DNA of 64,000 nt. Source: Harmothoe impar (lineage: Eukaryota > Annelida > Polychaeta > Phyllodocida > Polynoidae). Below are positions 57,099-64,000 of the stretch, piece by piece. The DNA lies in the NCBI GenBank assembly GCA_947462335.1, contig OX381706.1:16716784-16780783 (forward strand), read 5' to 3'. How positions within the stretch are numbered: position 1 is the stretch's first letter; each line of letters opens with the position of its first letter. The position numbers and the translations under genes were made by a program. Below the pieces are notes generated by a model, which was not told the DNA's origin, did not search any database, and was given only the letters and a program-made list of their open reading frames with translations.

Positions 57099-58290
57099 TT
57101 CAAGTTCAAGTTCAAGTTCATTAAGTTTTTATTTTGCCTAGACTGGAGTACATTCAGCGTTTCCGTTGATCTTCCATCCTAACCCGTCTAGGAGGGTATT
57201 TTAATTATGCACACAGAGGTTCTGACCCTTAATTAAAAGCCGTAGCTGCACAGTAGTATACAGTGTTATTTCATAATAATACCTTGTGTGCCCCTAGCCT
57301 ATATTCTAAATGTAAACAATAGATTAGCTAATAACACATATTCCGGTTTGTGGGTAAGCTTACTAGGGGTGGAAGAGGGGTTAGGTACGGGCGTCATCCA
57401 CAGGTAGGTTTCATAAACCTAACGGGGGATTTACATCCCTGTTATATAAATGCGCATTTGTATGTAAAACCTTAACAACTACAATTACAATTAGTGAACA
57501 GGGCGAATTGGGTCAGCTATACTGCTCTTACCGTTGTACAACAATGACAACGAGTCGGATCTCCAATTATGCTGGAAGTAATTAATAAGTCTAGCTTTAA
57601 CCTGGCCTTTAAAGGGGCCGTCTTCAAGCCATCTAAGGGCTGGATCTAAATCGTTCCATTGTGAGAAGGCTTGGAATACAGGATCCTTTATTAAACCTGA
57701 TAGCTTGGGTTTTCCTCTATCAATACAGGGAGCTTCCGTAGCACGGGTGCCTGTATAAGGCATTATGTTAAGTTTCCCATTAAAGACTAAACGCCTGCAC
57801 ATAGTTACTTGCATGTAGATCCTTCTAAGATCAATAGGCAGCATACATACTTTGGAGTATAACTGTTTTACAGGAATGTCTCTAGGGTCCCTAACGGCCA
57901 TACAAACTCTTATACCGGTATTGTAGCAAACTTGGAGCTTATTCATACAATTCAGGGAGAGACCAGTTGTAAATACCAATCCATAATCAAAATAAGGCAT
58001 CACCATAGTTTTTAGTATCCTGATTGCGGTATACTTATCGACAAATTTTCTAACTTGCATAATTATCCACAGCTTGTGGCGGATAGCCTGTAGCATACAT
58101 GAGTATTGAGGGGAGTAATTAGTTTCTGAATCTAGAGTTATGCCCAAGTATTTATACTCAGATACCGGGTTCAAAACCACGTCCCCTATCTTGAGGGTGA
58201 GCTCGGCCCCTTGGTCAGGGTTTATTAACATTTGTTTTGATTTATGGACATTAACTGTTTCTACTAAAGCACAATAAATTATACTTTGTT
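57099..58290 (-). mobile_element. 5'-truncated non-LTR retrotransposon
   Basis: Element on the minus strand, from the reverse-transcriptase C-terminal frame (58231-57491) to a (TTGAAC)n tail at 57099-57121 preceded by TAAAAACTTAATG. The 3' untranslated region is about 370 bp. The frame stays open upstream of the first ATG to about 58290, where recognisable similarity stops, as expected for 5' truncation. No target duplication was identified. Confidence 0.75.
57491..58231 (-). CDS. Non-LTR retrotransposon ORF2, C-terminal fragment, 246 aa
   Basis: C-terminal part of a LINE reverse transcriptase protein, which copies the element's RNA into DNA at the target. The N-terminus, VHKSKQML with the frame open upstream, is the end of the palm/thumb region (N..KS..M pattern). 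It continues EYKYLGITLDSE, a hallmark (YLG(I/V).LD) of CR1/Jockey/L2-type elements, then a helical thumb (IRHKLWIIMQVRKFV, ILKTMVMPYFDYGLVF) and the IPVKQLYSKVCMLPIDLRR region. It ends W..LDP.LR...(D).FK..VKARLI, near the expected C-terminus. The frame is intact over 246 codons, so the insertion is fairly young, but the YxDD catalytic motif and endonuclease are missing. It cannot be autonomous. Confidence 0.85.
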   Translation of the reverse strand: MLINPDQGAELTLKIGDVVLNPVSEYKYLGITLDSETNYSPQYSCMLQAIRHKLWIIMQVRKFVDKYTAIRILKTMVMPYFDYGLVFTTGLSLNCMNKLQVCYNTGIRVCMAVRDPRDIPVKQLYSKVCMLPIDLRRIYMQVTMCRRLVFNGKLNIMPYTGTRATEAPCIDRGKPKLSGLIKDPVFQAFSQWNDLDPALRWLEDGPFKGQVKARLINYFQHNWRSDSLSLLYNGKSSIADPIRPVH

Positions 58291-58857
58291 ATGATAAATC
58301 AATTTCCTACCATTATACAATTCATCATATTACCCTCCATCATGCCACAGGGAAAGTAAACATTTCTAACATTTTGCTCATACAGGGTGTGGGGATAGCC
58401 GAGAGCTAACTAAATATGCCTTTGATAGCAGTGATATTATAATACATTATTCTCCAGAAATGAAAACAACCAAGACCATGTTGGTCGCTCCTATACTGCA
58501 CTTTTAAGGTGCCATTGTGCTACTTGCTCACGCAGAGTATTGGAGTTCACTAAACTCCAGCACACTTCAAAGGTCATAATATGTACTATTTCAAAAATGT
58601 TATGTAATGGCAGAATGCACGTGATCATTGCCTCCAGTGGCTCCAACTGTGATTGAGTTACACCCCACCCCCCCTCCTCGGCACAAACCATCCACCAGTA
58701 CCTCCAGGCCCGCCCCAGTTCCGGCCCAGTTCCCACACTCCCACCAACATTAGCGTGACTGTGTATTAGGGGATGGAAGTATACATATGTGTATCAGCCC
58801 TTTCTTAATTGAGCTCCAATGATAATGGTAACGATATAGGGATCATATTAACCATTA
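58291..58857. other. Interval with nothing recognised
   Basis: The 81-codon minus-strand frame at 58491-58736 has no recognisable motif. A C-rich patch lies at 58661-58680. Confidence 0.4.
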
Positions 58858-58863
58858 TTTATT
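58858..58863 (-). terminator. Poly(A) signal AATAAA
   Basis: AATAAA on the minus strand, about 68 nt after the stop codon of the exon at 58931-59081, in a normal position for mRNA 3'-end formation. Confidence 0.5.
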
Positions 58864-58930
58864 GTAGAAGTTGAGTACAAGAATGCCAGAAAGGAGGGGG
58901 CTGGGGAAGGGGAGGGGCGGGTAAACGGGG

Positions 58931-59081
58931 CTAGGATGTGCCTATAGACGGCAATGGGAGAGCAGTGGGCAGGTCCGGGCTACTCCCACTTCCTGGTAAA
59001 TTGCTACCTCCTTGGCCGCCCTCATCACGGAGGACGCCCAGGGTGTAAGCCATAGCAGCGTCCTCATGTATGGCTGTCATT
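58931..59081 (-). CDS. Terminal coding exon of an unidentified host gene (partial)
   Basis: On the minus strand a pyrimidine-rich tract ending TTTTTACAG (3' splice site) abuts an open frame of 49 codons plus a stop. It reads MTAIHEDAAMAYTLGVLRDE, then a Gly/Ser/Pro-rich tail ending LPSIGTS and TAG. The first codons look structured (helical, acidic) and the tail flexible. A short 3' untranslated region with AATAAA follows. GC content rises at the exon and falls outside it. The gene family was not recognised, and earlier exons would lie to the right, possibly including 62270-62620. The ATG is internal to the exon and need not be the start. The main doubt is that only one exon is visible. Confidence 0.5.
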
Positions 59082-59099
59082 CTGTAAAAACTTGGAAAA

Positions 59100-61315
59100 T
59101 AAACAAATTATTGTTGTCACCGATAAGCATGTAATGCAAAGCAAAATACTTACTCTACATACTGCTGTGTTTTTCAAGCGTTTAAATGACACAAAAAATG
59201 TGCAATATGTGGTTATTTGACTAGATTAATCGAAAATTTATTAAATGAGAAACTATAACTCAATTGTGATTTTTTTGACAAATTTTAGAAAGATTTGACT
59301 CATTACATATAATAGATACATATCCCCTCTAGGTGAATCCAGAAGATCTAAGGTCCCCTTACGGGAGCAACTGAGGAATATTGAGTTTAATTAGAATACA
59401 TCAGTACACACTAAGCAGGCCGAGACTGTGCCGTGGCTGGCAGCAGCTCACCCTACACCTCCCGCTGGGTTGGTCATTTGGCTCCCTCTCACGCCCAACC
59501 ATGCATCAGCAGACCCCCTCCCCCCTCTACCTACCATAGTTATCTGTGTGTATGCGAAGGTTGTATGCAATTCCACTATTATACAATATACATTTCATAA
59601 TCAAACATAGAGAATAATACACACAGCTATTTTTTCCGTCCTGCATTGTTCAATAATCCATGTAAAATAACGATTTAATAGTGGGCCAATTAACACCACA
59701 CAGGCATACATGTATTAAGGACCTTAGCATTAGTGCTGCCAAATAGCAACACCCCCCCCCCACCCCTCCCACGCAAGATGCTATAGCTCAGGCATTTTTT
59801 CTTAGGAGAACGTGGTTCTATTATCAGAATCTAGCTTGGTCCTGGCAAAATATGGTCTGAGGGAACTGAAGTTCCTGCTTATATATCATGAGATAACAGA
59901 ACCAATATGACCTGAAATACTGAAAACTAATGTATATTTATATTCTGGGACCTCATGAGTCTCTTGGTGTGACTGCGGTGACCACAGCCATACAACACCG
60001 TGGTGGAGGGGTGGTGGTGGTGGTGGTGGGGGGGGGGCTGGGTGCGGGCAGGCAGATGTTATCCAAACATGGTGGTACTTTACCACCATCTCCCACCGAC
60101 ACTAACACCCCCACCCCTCCACCTACTTCTGTGGTAATCTTTCCCGGTGAGGGACTCTGTAAACGTTTTTCTTGAGTTCCATCCCTATCCCCTATCCGCC
60201 CCTCTGCCCACCCTCTCAGAACTCTACCTCTTCTGTACTATCTCATGAAAGGCAGGAGAGTGCAGCCATGACCCTGGTAATCCGGATTTTTGTAGAGCTA
60301 ATTGGTGACAAATCACATACACATCCGGGAGCAGACCCTTTCTCCCTTTGTTATGCCCTGCTACATCTACACAGACGATCCCACTACTGCTTGGCACACC
60401 TGCAATACAGGGTTGTGATAGACATAATCATAGATCAATGTAATTAAAATACCTGTCCCCACACAACATTTAAGGTATGCACTTTCAGAGTATATTGCTC
60501 CATAACTTAACGGACAATAAGATGACAACTGCAACATACAGCTTAGAAGTTCAGAGGGAGCTTAACTTTTGATGTCAAACTTCACTCATTCTTTGATATT
60601 TACATGTATAGGGCCATGGGAAATCCATATTTTGCATGGTAGGCCTGGTTTCCAGATACAACTGTCTACTAGACAGGTATGGTGGAAACATGTAGAGTAA
60701 TTACAAGATGCCCATACATATAGAATATGACCAAATATGATTTAAACTCGAGATTACTAAATGTCAATATGATACGCTGGGCCTATTATATAATGGCATC
60801 TTCACTACTCATTTTGTAATGTTACTTAAAAGGCCATAGCTCAGCCTCTAATAGGAATATCTGAAAAATTCTTTCGCTGTTAGAAAGCTGAGATGTATGG
60901 GGTATCGATTCACATTGTTTTGATACGCAATAGCGGATATGTCACAAGTTGTCGATATATCCATAGGGTACATTTTAACCCTACCTTGATGGGATTTTTT
61001 CAATAATTTTTAATGGTCACCCGTAATCAGGCTATATAGTGAAATGAAGCATGAGGAAAAAATTACTGAACACGAAGAATACATTAGGGAGTGTTCATTG
61101 ACTATTTACAGGGGGAGGGTAGGGAGATTTTGCATGGAGCCCCCCCCCCCCCCCCCCCCAGTAACAACGCCACTGACACTTATAACCCGTAACTGGGCGG
61201 GAGAGGCGACTTGAAGGCTTTTCCCACGCCACTTGTTGACGAGTTTTGCTGTGTGCAGTTAATAAATCTGACTCACCACGGGAACCCTTTTACCCTTTAA
61301 TGTGGGCATAGCGCT
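59100..61315. other. Intron-like or intergenic DNA
   Basis: Mostly AT-rich. A GC-rich stretch at 59960-60170 includes a (GGT)n/(G)10 run and, on the minus strand, an acceptor-like TTTACAG near 60158 followed by about 70 open codons; weak as an exon. C runs at 59751-59764 and 61140-61159. Confidence 0.35.
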
Positions 61316-61440
61316 ATAATACTTCATGCCCCTGGTCAGTACAATGCTCCATGTTCCATGACACTATCAATTTTTTCATCATGTCCCATGTCACTAAGGC
61401 CCAAAACTGCCCCTGTTGCCGTGCTGAACTCAAGGGTGTA
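61316..61440. repeat. Dispersed CATGTC(C/A)CATGTCACTAAGGCC repeat
   Basis: Same family as 12712-12850 and 63846-64000. Confidence 0.55.
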
Positions 61441-61639
61441 GGACCATCAGGTGACGTGGCACAATAATTTAAATGCCCCCTCTGCCTCCCTCCACACCTC
61501 CTGTAGTGGTCGGTCCGTGTACACCCCCCTCCCAAGGCAATCTTCACCATAAGCCACTGTCCTCCTGCTGCTGCCCCTCACCACGAGGATCAGTAAATAT
61601 CCACCCCAACACGGTATCAGTTATTGAGGAAATACAGTC

Positions 61640-62345
61640 TATAATGTTGGTAATTAAACAGGACCTTCTGTGGGGTTTTTAGGCCTGTTTTATCGTGAAT
61701 TCCCATGTCCCTATTGTTGGTAACTGTATAGCACTTTCTGTGGCTTTTCGGGTCTGTTTTGATTGTGAATCTAAAGTGTACATTGTAATGTAATGTATGA
61801 GAGACTTTGTGGTGTTTTTAGGTTGATTTAAACGTGAAAATGAGGCTAGTCTCTTGGTTCAATAAATGGAAGGTCTTCTGGCGTTCTAGGTTAGTTCTAT
61901 AGTGAATATGATGCTTGTGTTATTGGTAAATGAATGGGATGGTTCTATGGTGGTTTTCTGCTGACTCTCACGTGATTGATTTCAACTTGACCGGGGGGGG
62001 GGGGCTTTGTACTATGGGAAAAAGAATGAAGCTTGTTGAAATACTTATAGGCTAGATATAACATGAACAATTATACTTTTATAAAAGTAAAAAGAATGGG
62101 GCTTCCTGTGGTGTTTGAGGCTAGTTTAACGTGATTATGTGACTCATATCATGGTTATACCAATGGGTCTTTTTGTAGTGGATCTAGACTAGTTTTAACG
62201 TGAATATGATGCTTTTATCATCCGAAAATGTATGGGATATTCATTTCGCATTGATTCTAAGTGTGAATATCATATATATAATATTGGCAAATGAATGGAA
62301 GAGTTTACGGCCTTTTTATTTTTTATCAGTTGAAAGTATGTCACT
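61640..62345 (+). repeat. Degenerate minisatellite, period about 70 bp
   Basis: Eight to nine diverged units of the form TTGGTAAATGAATGGG..TTCTGTGGTGTTTTTAGGCTAG..TTTTAACGTGAATATGATGCT. Examples start near 61640, 61711, 61780, 61852, 61921, 62085, 62151, 62220 and 62283. A G run interrupts at 61992-62003. Confidence 0.7.
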
Positions 62346-62620
62346 GGTAAATGTGACTGCATAATTGCTTGGATGGTGTATATCAAAACTGACCGTTGCA
62401 GTGACAAGATGTATGGAGAGGGGAGGGGAGAAGCCAGTGAGTGACCCCTGCCCCCCTGGTAGGGCCTAGGGGACAGTGGGAGTGTCAGAGTGATTCCTGC
62501 CACATGTACGGGTCCCTGTGCGGCCCGGGAGGGGTATGGCACGTGTGGCAGGCACTCCTCCCCCTCACTGGCCTCCCCCCCCCTCGCCACACCCACCCAA
62601 CCACAGTCCAGTACTACAAA
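62270..62620 (-). other. Possible internal exon (low confidence)
   Basis: On the minus strand an excellent acceptor (TTCCCTTTGTAG near 62619) opens a GC-rich frame containing GGEASEGEECLPHVPYPSR, then GITLTLPLSPRPYQGG and LASPLPSPYILSLQR. The frame stays open into AT-rich DNA to 62270, so the true end would be a donor near 62395 (ACG-GTCAGT, weak). It could belong to the same gene as 58931-59081. The composition may simply be GC-rich non-coding DNA. Confidence 0.25.
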
Positions 62621-62697
62621 GGGAAGGCACATGCACACCTGGCACAGTGCACACGTGGGGCAGGAGGAGGGGCTGTGTTAATTATTCCATAACTCAG

Positions 62698-62790
62698 CAA
62701 CCAATCAGCGTTGGCTGCTGGGCAAGTCACTTATCTAGTCCTACCATAAAAAGAGCTCACACTGAAGGCATATTATCAAACTTGCATCAG
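62698..62790 (+). promoter_or_regulatory. Candidate CCAAT/TATA/Inr promoter
   Basis: AACCAATCAGCG (62698-62709), CATAAAAAG (62745-62753) and TCAGTC (62787-62792) occur in the order and approximate spacing of an RNA polymerase II core promoter, with the Inr a few bases further than usual. They precede an ATG-free segment ending at a consensus donor. Confidence 0.45.
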
Positions 62791-62964
62791 TCACCTTTAA
62801 AGCCAAGTGGGACATTGCCATTACTTGCTGGGAGCTCTGTTGTGTGTCATACTGCTTGAGATAGCCCTGAAGATTTGCACGGATAGGGATACCACAGAGA
62901 TCTGGAGGGACACCCCTGGAAATCTACCGTGACCTGGAGGGATTTGCCTCAACCTGGACTGCAG
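62787..62964 (+). other. Candidate non-coding first exon with splice donor
   Basis: From the putative initiator to CTGCAG|GTAAGTGG, a near-perfect 5' splice site at 62964/62965. No ATG occurs on the plus strand in the segment, and the composition is balanced. This fits a 5' untranslated first exon of a gene extending to the right beyond the window. The product is unknown. Confidence 0.4.
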
Positions 62965-63845
62965 GTAAGTGGATGATTTAATTGTTAAATGAATGTGTAT
63001 GTCGATATGTGTGTATGTTGTGAAGGCAGGGTGGGTTTTTGGTGACAAGATACTATTATATGCAAAAAGCAGGAGAAATGTCAGAGCTTACTCCCAACAG
63101 CCAACATCCCCTCCTGGGTTGGACGTGAACCAAACTCAGCTTTCATTTAGTACCAAAGTATGCTTATATAGCCTCAGTTTTATAGGGTGCAGGTGATACA
63201 AGTTTTTTTGAGATTATTCCCAGTGTAGACATCTGTGTTATAAAGCTGTAGAACACGGGAATAATCTCAATACCTCATTGAGGCTATTCTGGCCTGGTCG
63301 GTGCCATAGGTAACCTGACACCAGCCCTGAATCTAAATGTTCACTGTACCACTGATAGTCCTATAGGTGGATGGTATTTAGGGACCACAGCCAAACAAAA
63401 GTTTCTCATTTTCCGAAAATATTTCTCATTTCTCAGAGTTCTATTCAGATGACTTGGGTATGTATCACATCTGTTGTGTAGGGACAGCATGATCGTTGAA
63501 GGCAGGCCACTAGAGCTGCACCCACCATAAACCATGCCTATATCAAGACACATTAAAGCACAGTGCAGCCCTTAAAGGGTTATGGGTGCTGCCTCACCGG
63601 CCCTTATCAGTGTTAGATCAGGTCCAAAGATAAGGGCCACTTGGAGTTGGGACCAGGATGGAAGGTGCTAATTGGTTGCCATGGCAACCAGACACGTGAC
63701 TATCAGGTGGGGGCACATTTCCCCACACCCCTCCCTACCTTTGAATACTACGGGACCTCCCCCCCCCCCATCACACACACACACACTGACTCATGGTTCA
63801 ATATATATCAAGACCAGGCGGGGGTCTGGATGGGGGGTCCCAATT
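62965..63845. other. Intron-like interval
   Basis: TTGAGATTATTCCCA and its complement at 63209-63270 form a hairpin. GGTTGCCATGGCAACC near 63676 is an RFX X-box-like palindrome. A C run and an (AC)n stretch lie at 63761-63785. No coding exon recognised. Confidence 0.4.
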
Positions 63846-64000
63846 TTCCCTGTCGATTTTAAGAAATGACCATGTCACCCTGTCGATTTCAAGAAATGAC
63901 CATGTCATCATGTCGATTTTAAGAAAAGGCTATGTCCCATGTCACTATCTCTTATATTCCTCATGTCACATGTCACTAAGCCAAAAATAGGCCCATGTCG
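63846..64000 (+). repeat. Tandem CATGTCGATTTTAAGAAATGAC repeat (runs off the window)
   Basis: Three to four units of TGTCGATTT(T/C)AAGAAATGACCA (22 bp shown with variants, about 32-bp period), then CATGTCCCATGTCACTA. Related to 12712-12850 and 61316-61440. Confidence 0.75.

Noticed and set aside
59886..60175. Proline/histidine- or glycine-rich ORFs on both strands
   Set aside because: They arise from a (GGT)n/(G)10 run. The acceptor-like site near 60158 is noted, but no donor supports an exon.

Overview
The window looks like AT-rich nuclear DNA of an animal, most likely an invertebrate. It has very few credible exons, many short non-autonomous DNA transposons, decayed non-LTR retrotransposon 3' ends, kilobase-scale diverged repeats and one large self-replicating-type DNA transposon. 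No bacterial operons, rRNA, tRNA or CRISPR arrays were seen. The species cannot be named from the sequence alone.

The most notable object is a complete-ended Polinton/Maverick-type element at 10923-20413 (9491 bp). It is flanked by the 6-bp direct repeat ACCCTG and bounded by inverted repeats that begin AGTAGTAT; both are Polinton hallmarks. All its recognisable genes lie on the minus strand. In transcription order they are: an Ala/Pro-rich N-terminal ORF with a clear TATA box (from 18240), which runs in another frame into an ORF with two tandem death domains (to 16727); a decayed protein-primed family-B DNA polymerase gene (16558 to about 14400) that keeps its three exonuclease motifs; an intact 284-aa ORF of unknown function (14130-13276) with its own upstream region, sitting where the polymerase palm domain should be; and the polymerase C-terminal tail (12064-11825). 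No integrase, capsid, protease or packaging ATPase was recognised, so the element looks like a non-autonomous derivative carrying cargo. Its terminal repeats are dense arrays of CRE, ETS, E-box and CCAAT-like sites.

Left flank (1-10916) and 32.5-45 kb: diverged copies of one mosaic repeat unit recur in both orientations (for example 34-430, 7600-8150 and 34740-35300; or 4680-5480, 21470-22310 and 39540-40320). A second large structure at 23438-31894 is a foldback-like element of about 8.5 kb with long inverted arms, internal tandem arrays and many RFX-like palindromes. A related copy of the surrounding repeat near 41.2 kb lacks it and serves as an apparent empty site. Smaller nested inverted-repeat elements (hAT-like, TTAA-flanked and others) are scattered from 25 to 54 kb.

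Right part (45-64 kb): more small inverted-repeat elements, a 5'-truncated non-LTR retrotransposon (about 57099-58290), minisatellites (55741-56036, 61640-62345), two GC-rich stretches near 53.6 and 55 kb, and the only credible traces of host genes. These are a minus-strand terminal coding exon with acceptor, stop and AATAAA (58858-59081), and a plus-strand CCAAT/TATA promoter with an ATG-free first exon ending at a consensus splice donor (62700-62964).
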